From Ignavibacteriota bacterium (lineage in GTDB: Bacteria; Bacteroidota; Ignavibacteria; SZUA-365), in NCBI GenBank assembly GCA_016218045.1, contig JACRFB010000040.1, positions 62,001-126,000 of the forward strand: a stretch of 64,000 nucleotides of DNA. Direction: 5' to 3'. A program made the translations under genes and the position numbers. This document shows positions 38,275-46,487 of the stretch, piece after piece (position 1 is the first letter of the stretch; each line of letters opens with the position of its first letter). A model generated the notes under the pieces. That model did not search any database, had not been told where the DNA came from, and worked only from the letters and a program-made list of their open reading frames with translations.

Positions 38275-38323
38275 GTCGATCTACCATCTACCTATCTACC
38301 AACTACCATCTACCCATCTACCA
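38275..38323. repeat. CTACCATCTACC repeat (family B) next to family A
   Basis: GATCTACCATCTACCTATC followed by CTACCAACTACCATCTACCC, the same words as at 1279-1320 and in the two composites flanking the kelch gene. It ends about 55 bp before prfA. A TATATTAA box at 38335-38342 may belong to the prfA promoter. Confidence 0.7.
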
Positions 38324-38376
38324 CAGAATTTCCGTATATTAAAGGTTGTTCGTTATGAAGGAAATCCCCGCTACCC

Positions 38377-39462
38377 ATGTTTGATAAACTCGATGCAGTC
38401 ATCGCGCGGTACGACGAACTCGGCGCGCTCATGGGCACTCCCGAGATAGCGTCCGACCAGACCCGATACACAAAACTCGCCAAGGAACGCCGTCAGCTCG
38501 AGGCGCTGGTCACCGTGTACAAACGGTACCGCCGCTTGAAACAGGACGAAGCCGGGCACAGGGAAATACTCGACTCCGAGAACGACGCCGATCTCGTGCG
38601 CCTGGCGCGCGAAGAGATCGATCAACTCGTTGCCGACATCGCGGAGACCGAGAACGAACTCAAGATCCTTCTTGTGCCGCGTGATCCCAACGACAGCAAG
38701 GACGTGATCATAGAAATCCGGGGCGGCACGGGCGGCGAGGAAGCGGCCCTGTTCGCGGGTGACCTCTACCGCATGTACAGCCGCTTCGCGGAAGTGCGCG
38801 GCTGGAAACAGGAACTTATCTCGCTCAGTGAATCGGGCGTGGGCGGGATGAAGGAAGTTGTGTTTTCTCTGAGCGGCGACGATGTGTACGGCGCGATGAA
38901 ATTCGAGAGCGGCGTGCACCGCGTGCAGCGCGTCCCCGCCACCGAGGCGAGCGGCCGCATACACACTTCCGCGGCCACGGTTGCGGTGCTGCCCGATGTC
39001 GAGGACGTCGATGTCGAGATCAGCGACAACGATGTGCGTATCGACATCTACCGTTCCGGCGGCAAGGGCGGGCAGAACGTCAACAAAGTCGAAACCGCCG
39101 TGCGCCTGACGCACATTCCCACCGGCATCGTTGTGACCTGCCAGGAGGAACGCTCGCAGCTCAAGAACCGGCAGAAGGCCATGAAGGTGTTGCGCGCACG
39201 TCTCTACGAACTGAAGATGAGCGAGCAGAACGCCGAGATATCGGCGGCCCGCAAACTGATGGTGGGAAGCGGCGATCGATCCGACAAGATCCGCACGTAC
39301 AACTTCCCGCAGAACCGGCTCACCGATCACCGCATCGGACTCACACTCTACAACCTCGGCGACATCATCAACGGCGCGCTCGAGGATCTCATCGAAAAAC
39401 TCAAGATCGCCGACCGCACCGCACGGCTGCAGGAAGGCATCGAGGGAAAGGCACACTCATGA
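38377..39462 (+). CDS. prfA: Peptide chain release factor 1
   Basis: 361 residues. The catalytic GGQ is in RSGGKGGQNVNKVETAVRLTH. RF1 domain features include EIRGGTGGEEAALFAGDLYRMY and the codon-recognition region leading to GVHRVQRVPATEASGRIHTS. It ends translation at UAA and UAG. The assignment as RF1 and not RF2 rests on overall length and the absence of a programmed frameshift. The stop overlaps kdsA by ATGA, forming prfA-kdsA-kdsC. Confidence 0.96.
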   Translation: MFDKLDAVIARYDELGALMGTPEIASDQTRYTKLAKERRQLEALVTVYKRYRRLKQDEAGHREILDSENDADLVRLAREEIDQLVADIAETENELKILLVPRDPNDSKDVIIEIRGGTGGEEAALFAGDLYRMYSRFAEVRGWKQELISLSESGVGGMKEVVFSLSGDDVYGAMKFESGVHRVQRVPATEASGRIHTSAATVAVLPDVEDVDVEISDNDVRIDIYRSGGKGGQNVNKVETAVRLTHIPTGIVVTCQEERSQLKNRQKAMKVLRARLYELKMSEQNAEISAARKLMVGSGDRSDKIRTYNFPQNRLTDHRIGLTLYNLGDIINGALEDLIEKLKIADRTARLQEGIEGKAHS

Positions 39463-40310
39463 ACGCCGCGTCTGTTGCACACATGCACATCGGCGCCGGC
39501 GCTCCGCTGGCGCTCATCGCGGGGCCCTGCGTGGTCGAAAGCCGCGACATGACGCTCCGCACCGCCGAGACGCTCCGCCTCGTCGCCGAGCGGTTCGGAC
39601 TCCCGCTTGTCTTCAAATCCTCGTATCGCAAAGCGAATCGGACCAGCTTGTCCGGATTTACCGGCCTCGGCATGGATGAAGCGCTTGCTGTTCTCGCCGA
39701 AGTGCGCAGCACCTTCGGCCTCCCCGTGGTCACCGACATTCACCGCGAGGACGAGGCGACTTCCGCGGCCGAGGTCGCGGACATGCTGCAGATTCCGGCC
39801 TTCCTGTCGCGGCAGACCGATCTGCTTCTGGCAGCGGGCCGCACGGGCAAGGCGGTGAACATCAAGAAGGGCCAGTTCCTCGCGCCGGGCGACATGCGCC
39901 ACGCCGCTGCCAAGGTGGCCTCGACCGGCAACACGAACATCCTTCTCTGCGAGCGTGGTGTCAGCTTCGGCTATCACGACCTCGTGGTCGACATGCGTTC
40001 ACTCGTGATCATGCGCTCGCTTGGTTATCCCGTGGTGATGGACGCAACACACGCGGTGCAGGTGCCCAGCCAGGGCGAGGCCTCGGGCGGTCGTCCGGAA
40101 TTTATTCTTCCGCTGGCGCGCGCGGCCGCGGCCGTGGGTATCGACGCGATCTTTGTCGAGACACACCCGGATCCGCGCAACGCGCTCAGCGACGCGGCCA
40201 GCCAGTTGCCGCTGTCGTACATCGACGTGCTCCTCGCGCAGGTTGTGGCCGTCGACCGCGCGGCGCGCGAGACCGGCGCGCTGGTGCAGGCGGGAGACTT
40301 CACCGAGTGA
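39459..40310 (+). CDS. kdsA: 3-deoxy-8-phosphooctulonate synthase (Kdo8P synthase)
   Basis: 283 residues. It condenses arabinose-5-phosphate with PEP. Family motifs: LALIAGPCVVESRDM, VFKSSYRKANRTS, GLGMDEALAVL, FLSRQTDLLLAA, NIKKGQFLAPGDM, CERGVSFGYHDLVVDMRSL, MDATHAVQVPS and FVETHPDP. An Asn-to-Cys choice defining metal dependence was not resolved by eye. It overlaps prfA and kdsC by 4 bases each. It shows that the organism makes Kdo, hence LPS. Confidence 0.97.
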   Translation: MNAASVAHMHIGAGAPLALIAGPCVVESRDMTLRTAETLRLVAERFGLPLVFKSSYRKANRTSLSGFTGLGMDEALAVLAEVRSTFGLPVVTDIHREDEATSAAEVADMLQIPAFLSRQTDLLLAAGRTGKAVNIKKGQFLAPGDMRHAAAKVASTGNTNILLCERGVSFGYHDLVVDMRSLVIMRSLGYPVVMDATHAVQVPSQGEASGGRPEFILPLARAAAAVGIDAIFVETHPDPRNALSDAASQLPLSYIDVLLAQVVAVDRAARETGALVQAGDFTE

Positions 40311-40828
40311 GACGCGAAAACCCCGCGGCGAAACACGACGCGCGCCTGCGCGACGTGCGCGCCTTTCTCTTCGATGTCGACGGCGTCCTCACCGTGGGTG
40401 GTGTCTCGTTCACGTCACAGAGTTTCGAGACCAAGACTTTTCACGTCGCTGACGCACACGGCCTGCGGCTGGCCGTCGACTTCGGCATACGCGTCGGTTT
40501 CATCACCGGCTCGCAGTCGCATATCATCGAGCAGCGCGCGCGCGAACTGGGCATCACCGATCTGTACCAGGGATCACTCAACAAGCTCGACGCCTACGAG
40601 GATTTTCGCGCGCTGTACAATCTCCGCGACGAGGAGATCGCCTACATGGGCGACTCCATGCTCGACGTGCCCGTGCTCCGGCGTGTCGGCTTCTCCTGCG
40701 CCCCGCGCAACGCGCACTCCGGCGTCCGTATCGCCGTCCACTACGTCACCCGCGCCGACGGCGGCGCCGGCGCCGTTCGCGAAGTGGTCGACATGCTCCT
40801 GCGGGCCAATGGGCAGGCAGGGGTGTAA
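40307..40828 (+). CDS. kdsC: 3-deoxy-D-manno-octulosonate 8-phosphate phosphatase (HAD)
   Basis: 173 residues from a GTG overlapping the kdsA stop (GTGA). The HAD motifs are AFLFDVDGVLTVG (nucleophile Asp), FITGSQS, NKLDAY with the conserved Lys, and AYMGDSMLDVPVL. It dephosphorylates the KdsA product to free Kdo. The three-gene order prfA-kdsA-kdsC indicates translational coupling of the Kdo enzymes. Confidence 0.93.
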   Translation: MRRENPAAKHDARLRDVRAFLFDVDGVLTVGGVSFTSQSFETKTFHVADAHGLRLAVDFGIRVGFITGSQSHIIEQRARELGITDLYQGSLNKLDAYEDFRALYNLRDEEIAYMGDSMLDVPVLRRVGFSCAPRNAHSGVRIAVHYVTRADGGAGAVREVVDMLLRANGQAGV

Positions 40829-40837
40829 CGACTCCGC

Positions 40838-40985
40838 CACGTCGAATGTGGAAAGTGGAATGTTGAACGTGGAAAGTGGAATGTGGAAAGTAGCAAAGTA
40901 AAAGAAGACCGCGAATCGCGGACGCCTTTCCACTTTGCTACCTTGCTGCGTTGCTACTTTGCTACGTTGCGACCTTTTACTTTCC
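40838..40985. repeat. GTGGAAAGTAGC repeat with central hairpin (family C), copy left of 41006-42985
   Basis: Direct words GTGGAAAGTGGAATGTGG and GTAGCAAAGTAAAAGAAG, a near-palindromic centre CCGCGAATCGCGG (40909-40921), then the mirrored arm CTTTCCACTTTGCTACC. Bases 40862-40947 are identical to 43147-43232 on the other side of the next gene. It sits between convergent kdsC and the T9SS gene and may also terminate both. Confidence 0.85.
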
Positions 40986-41005
40986 GCACTGCCACATCTA
41001 CCCGG

Positions 41006-42985
41006 TCAACGTATAGCAACCACCATCGCCCGCTGTAGCGTTCGTCCGCCGGCGATCAGTCGCCAGAAATAGATACCGGGAGAAGTGTGTCCCAAAACGA
41101 TATGTGCCGTGTGGGAACCACGGGTCTGCACCGCATCCACTGCCACCTGTACTTCACGGCCAAGCGCGTCATACAGCGCGAGGTGTACGTGTGTGTCGGC
41201 GGGCACGGAGTAGGCGATGTCGGTATGTGTGACGGCGGGATTCGGGTGATTCTGTTCGAGCGAGAAATCATCGGCCATGCCGAGAAGCACCGCCACGCTG
41301 TGCGAGTACGTCGCCGATCCGTCGCTGTCGATCTGCCGCAGACGGTACGCGGCTCCGCCCGACGTGTGATGCATCGATCCGATCACATCCGTGTACGAAT
41401 ACCGCGAGACCGATGACGTGCTGCCACGCCCGGGCACGAAGCCGATGCCGCTCCAATCCTCTCCCGATGCAAACCGGCGCTGCACCTCGAAACCGAGATT
41501 GTTCTGTTCGTTATCGGTGCTCCAGTGGAGCGCGATCACGCCCTCGTTCATGTCCGCAGTGAAGCGTGTCACATTCACCGGAAGCCAGCAGCCGAATCCG
41601 GGGGCCATGCCGCGATTCCTGTACGTCGCGATGCCGTTATTCGCCATCAGGACAAACGCATACAGGCAATCAGGTTCGTTGCCAAACCACTGGATGCCGT
41701 GGTCCACATCGGATATATATGCGTTGTTGCCGATGGAATGATACACGTTCTGGCCGAGATACGGTGTATTCCCAATAACGCGGGACGCCGATCCGATCGC
41801 CGAGACGTCCATGACACGGGCGCGTGTGTTGAGATTGGGCGGGTTCGTCGGATTCGTGGGATACGCATCCGCGCAAAGTAGAAATCGTTGGTTCGCATTT
41901 TTCGGATTCGCGAAAAACGAAAGAGGACCCGCAGGACCCGTGCCGGTGATCGGATCGGATGACAGCGTGTCGAGTATCGTCACAGGGACCGACGTGCTCG
42001 TTATTGCACCCGACCATCGGAGGACGCGGCTGCCCGTGGAAGTATATATATCGTCCGTGATGGCATTTCCTGTTACCGCGAGTCCGTTTCCACCGGTGTT
42101 GGGCGCATACGTCCATAGGCGCCGCGCGATGCGGTATTCGAGTTTCCTGCCGAGTCCGTCGGACACGTTGAGTGTTGTATCACGCTGCAGTATCAGGATC
42201 TCATTGTCCTGTCCTCCATCCTTTATACCCGTGATATACACTTGTGTTTTGTCCACCACCTTGAAGGCGCCGAGTGTTGCATCGTACACTCGTTCGCGTT
42301 TCCCCGTCACTTCGAAAGCGTCGCCCCAGCGCGACCACGACATGTCGCTGTTGCCCAGGGAGCCGGTGTTTGCGCGCGTGAGGTCCAGCGTCACGTACAT
42401 ACGACGCGGTGTGGACCACGGGGTGTCCCAGCGGTAGATGCGCAACGGACCCTGATACAGGTAGGTGGAGTCACAATTCGGCGGAGGACCGGGGAAGCAG
42501 ATCCCGAACAGAGGGGCCACGAGATTGCAAGCCCAGATGCGGCCCTCGTCGTCGACATCGATTTTATAGAGCGACATCTGTCCGTTCCCATATCCTCCGT
42601 AGTATGCGTTCGGCCACCCCTTGCCTGTCACAACCGTATCGAGAGGTACGGGCAGCACACCTCCCGCGCCCGTCACCGCATCACGCCCGACGGATGTGAC
42701 CGGCAGCAATGTCATCGGATCGAGGATGCGTATCGTGGGCCGCGGCACTCCATTGCTTCCCACCGTGACCAGAGCAGGGTTCACAACATAGAGAAGTTTG
42801 CGCACCGAATCGTACGCCAGTCCCGTGTACTGCCGCTGCCCCGCCATCCAACCGTATGTCGGATGCGAAACCGAAGCGGGCTGCAACACCGTCGCCAAGT
42901 CCTCCCAGTCGATGTTCCCCTGCGACTGCGCGACACTGCCACAACACAAACACGCAGCGAACACCATCAGAATCCGACGTATCAT
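41006..42985 (-). CDS. Secreted beta-propeller-like protein with T9SS sorting domain, unknown function
   Basis: 659 residues. Signal peptide MIRRILMVFAACLCCGSVAQS. Residues 60-460 contain repeated segments of the kind RQYTGLAYDSVRKLLYVVN, SLYKIDVDDEGRIWACNLV and GNAITDDIYTSTGSRVLRW, suggesting a propeller-like fold. A domain WLPVNVTRFTADMNEGVIALHWSTD follows, which commonly precedes T9SS tails, then NHPNPAVTHTDIAYSV, LALYDALGREVQVAVD and PGIYFWRLIAGG. The DNA is visibly less G+C-rich than its neighbours. It is bracketed by family C repeats on both sides. Confidence 0.8.
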   Translation of the reverse strand: MIRRILMVFAACLCCGSVAQSQGNIDWEDLATVLQPASVSHPTYGWMAGQRQYTGLAYDSVRKLLYVVNPALVTVGSNGVPRPTIRILDPMTLLPVTSVGRDAVTGAGGVLPVPLDTVVTGKGWPNAYYGGYGNGQMSLYKIDVDDEGRIWACNLVAPLFGICFPGPPPNCDSTYLYQGPLRIYRWDTPWSTPRRMYVTLDLTRANTGSLGNSDMSWSRWGDAFEVTGKRERVYDATLGAFKVVDKTQVYITGIKDGGQDNEILILQRDTTLNVSDGLGRKLEYRIARRLWTYAPNTGGNGLAVTGNAITDDIYTSTGSRVLRWSGAITSTSVPVTILDTLSSDPITGTGPAGPLSFFANPKNANQRFLLCADAYPTNPTNPPNLNTRARVMDVSAIGSASRVIGNTPYLGQNVYHSIGNNAYISDVDHGIQWFGNEPDCLYAFVLMANNGIATYRNRGMAPGFGCWLPVNVTRFTADMNEGVIALHWSTDNEQNNLGFEVQRRFASGEDWSGIGFVPGRGSTSSVSRYSYTDVIGSMHHTSGGAAYRLRQIDSDGSATYSHSVAVLLGMADDFSLEQNHPNPAVTHTDIAYSVPADTHVHLALYDALGREVQVAVDAVQTRGSHTAHIVLGHTSPGIYFWRLIAGGRTLQRAMVVAIR

Positions 42986-43047
42986 ACCACCTCCGGAATG
43001 TGCGTATGCTAGAAGGACAAACCCGCTTCGCGGGAAGTTACACTGCG

Positions 43048-43350
43048 GATGAAGAACGTAGAAAGTAGCAAGGTGGAAAGTAGCAAAGTAAAAGAAGACC
43101 GCGAGCCGGGGCGCCTTTCTACGTTGCTACGTTGCTACTTTGCTACGTTGAACGTGGAAAGTGGAATGTGGAAAGTAGCAAAGTAAAAGAAGACCGCGAA
43201 TCGCGGACGCCTTTCCACTTTGCTACCTTGCTACTTTGCTACGTTGAACGTGGAAAGTGGAATGTGGAAAGTAGCAAAGTAAAAGAAGATCGCGAGCCGT
43301 TCGCGCCTTTCCACTTTGCTACCTTGCTACTTTGCTACTTTGCTACGTGT
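43048..43350. repeat. Family C repeats, three units of about 96 bp, right of 41006-42985
   Basis: Three units; the second and third begin at 43147 and 43243. Each has GAAAGTAGCAAAGTAAAAG, a GC-rich centre, then CTTTCCACTTTGCTACC. The centres differ in sequence: CCGCGAATCGCGG in one, CGCGAGCCGTTCGCG in another. Both still pair, which suggests that the hairpin matters. They fill most of the gap between the T9SS gene start and the aminotransferase stop. Confidence 0.85.
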
Positions 43351-43356
43351 AACGTG

Positions 43357-44475
43357 TCACGCGACACCGATTGCCTCCACCGCGGCGTCGATCTCGTCGG
43401 TGGTGTTGTAGAAGTGCGGCGCGATGCGGATGTGACCGCTGCGCGCAGAGACGGTGATACCGCGTGTGTGCAGCGTTTCGGCGACGGCATCGGCGCGGTC
43501 GTGGCGGAAGGTGACTATGCCCGCCCGGCGGGCCGGATCGGCGGGGGTGAGCAGCGGAAAGCCCTTTTCCGCGATGCGTTCGTACGCATGATTCGCGAGG
43601 GCGCGCACGCTGCGCTCCACGTTCTCCATGCCGACGCGCTGGAAGAGAGAATAGGACCCGTGTGTCCCGAATATGCCGACGGTGTTGTAGGTGCCGTTCT
43701 CGTAGCGGCGCGCATCGTCGCGCGGCGCGAGGCGGTAGTCGAAGAAGTCCCACGCGTGTCCCACGCTGAGCCAGCCGAAATGCGCCTGCGCGATGCGCTC
43801 CTGCGCGCGTTCGCTGGCGTAGATCACCGCCACACCCTGCGGTGCGAGCTGCCACTTCTGCACGCCCGCCGAAAGGAAATCCACCGGCGTCTCGCGCAGG
43901 TCGAGGCGCAGCGCGCCGAGTCCCTGTATCGCGTCGATGGACAGCAGCACGTTGCGCGCGGCGCAGAGATCCGACAGCGCCTTGAGGTCGATGGTATAGC
44001 CCGAGAGGAACTGCACCCAACTGAGCGCCACCAGCACCGTGCGCGGACCGATGGCGCGCTCGACGTCCGCCAGCTCGATCACGCCGTTGCGCTGCGGGAC
44101 AAAGTCGAGTTCCACACCGTGCCGCGTGGCGTTCAGGAAAGGGTACACGTTCGCGGGGAATTCCTGCTCGGCCAGCACGATGCGATCGCCCGGCTTCCAG
44201 GCAAGGCCGCTCGCAAGCACGTTGAGCCCTTCGGACGTATTCTGCACAAACGCGACCCGTTCCGGCGCGCATCCGAGCATGTCGCCGGCGAGCACACGTG
44301 TCTCGCCCAGCACGCGCAGGAAGGATTGATAGATCTCGATGTCGCCCCGCACAAACACCTCGGTGGCGCGCCGCACCGCGTCCTCGACGTAGGTGGACCA
44401 CGGTCCGGTCGCAGCGTGATTCAGGTAGATGCGGCCGGATTCGAGATAGGGGAACAGTGAACGAACGTCTTGCAT
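43357..44475 (-). CDS. Class V aminotransferase (cysteine desulfurase / isopenicillin-N-epimerase-like)
   Basis: 372 residues from the ATG at 44475 (GAAGG upstream); longer starts at 44538 are less likely. PLP fold type I class V features: IYLNHAATGPWS, ERVAFVQNTSEGLNVLASG, VSWVQFLSGYTIDLKAL-type region and SIDAIQGLGAL. The Schiff-base Lys is in FLSAGVQKWQLAPQGVAVIY. It lacks the Cys loop expected in NifS/IscS desulfurases, so it is more likely an epimerase/kynureninase-like enzyme of unknown substrate. Confidence 0.88.
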   Translation of the reverse strand: MQDVRSLFPYLESGRIYLNHAATGPWSTYVEDAVRRATEVFVRGDIEIYQSFLRVLGETRVLAGDMLGCAPERVAFVQNTSEGLNVLASGLAWKPGDRIVLAEQEFPANVYPFLNATRHGVELDFVPQRNGVIELADVERAIGPRTVLVALSWVQFLSGYTIDLKALSDLCAARNVLLSIDAIQGLGALRLDLRETPVDFLSAGVQKWQLAPQGVAVIYASERAQERIAQAHFGWLSVGHAWDFFDYRLAPRDDARRYENGTYNTVGIFGTHGSYSLFQRVGMENVERSVRALANHAYERIAEKGFPLLTPADPARRAGIVTFRHDRADAVAETLHTRGITVSARSGHIRIAPHFYNTTDEIDAAVEAIGVA

Positions 44476-44629
44476 GGTATTCGCCTTCAACGTGAAGCGC
44501 GAAATATCCGGCGCATACGCGCCAGATCCCAATGCCATCTTGTATCAGGCAGCGTCCACACCAGAACGGCCACTTCATAGGTTGATGTCGCTAAGCGGCC
44601 TCAGTCGCTTCCACGGCCATGTGTCCATT

Positions 44630-44780
44630 CGTCTGATCGTCTAACCGTCTGATCGTCTAACCGTCTGATCGTCTAACCGTCTGATCGTCTAACCGTCTGA
44701 TCGTCTACCCGTCTGATCGTCTAATCGTCTGATCGTCTAACCGTCTGATCGTCTAACCGTCTGATCGTCTAACCGTCTAC
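44630..44780. repeat. CGTCTRAY octamer array (family D)
   Basis: Nineteen consecutive octamers alternating CGTCTGAT and CGTCTAAC (a 16-bp period), with two variants (CGTCTACC, CGTCTAAT). It fills the gap between the aminotransferase start and the aquaporin stop. The last unit provides the TAG stop of the aquaporin gene. No spacers, so it is not a CRISPR array. Confidence 0.9.
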
Positions 44781-45460
44781 CGTCTCCCGATAAAACGATA
44801 CACCATCGCACCAAGAACCGCACCTACAATAGGAGCAATCCAGAACAACCAGAGCTGCGCCACCGCCCAGCCGCCGACAAAAAGAGCGACACCGGTGCTG
44901 CGCGCGGGATTGACCGAGGTGTTTGTGACGGGAATGCTGATGAGGTGGATGAGTGTGAGACCGAGGCCGATGGCGACCGGCGCGAAACCTTTCGGCGCGC
45001 GTTCATCCGTCGCTCCGAGGATGATGAGGAGGAACATCATGGTCATGACGATTTCTGTCACCAGCGCCGCAAGAAGGGAATACTGCCCGGGCGAATGTTC
45101 CGCAAAGCCGTTCGACGCGAAGCCGCCCGCGGTCGTGAACCCCGCCTGCCCGCTTGCGATCACCAGAAGAACGCCGCCCGCGGCGATGGCACCGAGCACC
45201 TGTGCGGCGATGTAGGGGACGAGTTCCTTCGCCGGGAAACGTCCGGCGGACCACAGGCCGATCGAGACGGCCGGATTGAGATGGCATCCGGAAATGTGTC
45301 CGATGGCATAGGCCATCGTGAGCACTGTCAGACCAAAGGCAAGCGAGACGCCCAGGAGTCCGATGCCCACTGCGGGGAATGCGGCCGCGAGCACCGCACT
45401 ACCACATCCGCCGAGAACGAGCCAGAATGTTCCGAAAAACTCCGCGCCATACTTCTGCAT
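44777..45460 (-). CDS. aqpZ: Aquaporin Z-type water channel
   Basis: 227 residues from the ATG at 45460 (GAAGAGG upstream). Six membrane helices and both NPA boxes: [13 protein letters not shown] and [14 protein letters not shown]. The ar/R constriction Arg (in NPARS) and the preceding Thr/Ser match AqpZ-type orthodox aquaporins. It moves water across the inner membrane. Its stop codon lies in the octamer array. Confidence 0.94.
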   Translation of the reverse strand: MQKYGAEFFGTFWLVLGGCGSAVLAAAFPAVGIGLLGVSLAFGLTVLTMAYAIGHISGCHLNPAVSIGLWSAGRFPAKELVPYIAAQVLGAIAAGGVLLVIASGQAGFTTAGGFASNGFAEHSPGQYSLLAALVTEIVMTMMFLLIILGATDERAPKGFAPVAIGLGLTLIHLISIPVTNTSVNPARSTGVALFVGGWAVAQLWLFWIAPIVGAVLGAMVYRFIGRR

Positions 45461-45583
45461 GGGAGGCCTCTTCGAGAATAATGAATGGGGAAGGATATTT
45501 CGGGAAGATATCCACGCCGCAGCCGGATTCAAAGGTCACCGATTTCTCCCCTGCCGGGATCGAAAATTCGGTGTCGATCCGTC

Positions 45584-45615
45584 TTGCATCCCTCGGTTCG
45601 GGGTCTCTATATTTA
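45584..45615 (+). promoter_or_regulatory. Candidate promoter of the Cys-rich exported protein
   Basis: TTG at 45584-45586, 21 bases, TATATTTA at 45608-45615, 7 of 8 matches to TAnnTTTG, about 53 bases before the ATG. Confidence 0.4.
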
Positions 45616-45668
45616 CGGAGTTACAATATCCCGAACTCTCATTCTCACCAATTATAAAGGACACACTG

Positions 45669-45989
45669 ATGAAGAAAGTATTTGCCCTCGCCGCGATGTT
45701 TGCCCTGTCGTTCACGCTGATCTCCGCCACGGCACACGAGGATCCCAAGAAGGAAGGCGGCAAGGCCGCATCCTGCTGCGCGTCGAAGACCGTCGGTCAG
45801 ACCAAGGACGCCTGTGGCGACAAGGCCAAGCAGGCTTCGTGCAGCGACAAGGAGAAGGCCGAATGTGCATCACACGCTGCTACCACTGGCAAGAAGGAAA
45901 GCTGCGACATGTCGAAGTGCGCCGGTCACGCCCAGAAGGCCTCGACCACCACACCGGCCGACAAGCCCGCCGCACCCTCGAAGAACTAA
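45669..45989 (+). CDS. Small Cys-rich exported protein
   Basis: 106 residues. Signal peptide MKKVFALAAMFALSFTLISATA, AAAGGA ribosome binding site. The mature chain is Lys- and Ala-rich, with cysteines in short clusters: ASCCASK, DACGDK, ASCSDKEKAEC, ESCDMSKCAGH. There are no aromatic residues to form a core, so it is probably unfolded unless it binds metal or forms disulfides. It could be a periplasmic copper or zinc scavenger, which is inference only. A perfect terminator follows. Confidence 0.75.
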   Translation: MKKVFALAAMFALSFTLISATAHEDPKKEGGKAASCCASKTVGQTKDACGDKAKQASCSDKEKAECASHAATTGKKESCDMSKCAGHAQKASTTTPADKPAAPSKN

Positions 45990-46005
45990 GTGTTCCGGAC
46001 TGTAC

Positions 46006-46036
46006 CACAAAACCCCGCCGATGGCGGGGTTTTGTG
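46006..46036. terminator. Terminator after the Cys-rich protein gene
   Basis: Perfect 14-bp stem CACAAAACCCCGCC (46006-46019) with 46023-46036, loop of 3 bases, four T in the descending arm. Symmetric, so active on both strands. Confidence 0.9.
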
Positions 46037-46107
46037 TTAATAGGCCGGGCCGGGAATCGGGCAGGAGAAACGCTCCAGCAGGCAGCCCCCGGTACTCTCT
46101 ACCCGAC

Positions 46108-46460
46108 GTGTGTCGGCTTCGACACGTTCAGACTGACACAAGCATGCTGTGCAACCCGCGGGACCGGCACAGCGTGCAATTTCGACCCCGCGCCGCGCGT
46201 TTGGTACACCTCCCTTCCCTCCGTTCCTCCTGTGTGCTTTTCTCACGTACTCCCTTCCCCGCGTGTGTCGGCTTCGACACGTTCAGACTGACACAAGCAT
46301 GCTGTGCAACCCGCGGGACCGGCACAGCGTGCAATAGCGACCCCGCGCCGCGCGTTTGGTACACCTCCCTTCCCTCCGTTCCTCCTGTGTGCTTTTCTCA
46401 CGTACTCCCTTCCCCGCGTGTGTCGGCTTCGACACGTTCAGCCCGACACACGCGCGGTAG
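46108..46460. repeat. 155-bp direct repeat with two hairpins, 2.3 copies
   Basis: Copies begin at 46108, 46263 and 46418 (partial). Copies 1 and 2 differ by only two bases. Each contains GTGTCG-GCTT-CGACAC and a second stem GCATGCTGTGC (46142-46152) with GCACAGCGTGC (46167-46177). The truncated third copy ends in an enlarged perfect 12-bp stem (46415-46426 with 46443-46454) just downstream of the LamG gene stop. No coding region is supported here. Confidence 0.85.
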
Positions 46461-46487
46461 ACGTATCATCGATCCTCGACTCCCCGC

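Noticed and set aside
38371-39456. 361-codon open frame antisense to prfA
   Set aside because: It mirrors a clear release factor gene; long antisense frames are expected in high-GC DNA and its product has no coherent motifs.
43132-44460. 442-codon plus-strand frame
   Set aside because: It begins in family C repeats and then runs antisense to the aminotransferase gene.
44630-44780. CRISPR array
   Set aside because: Pure tandem octamers without unique spacers and no cas genes in the window.
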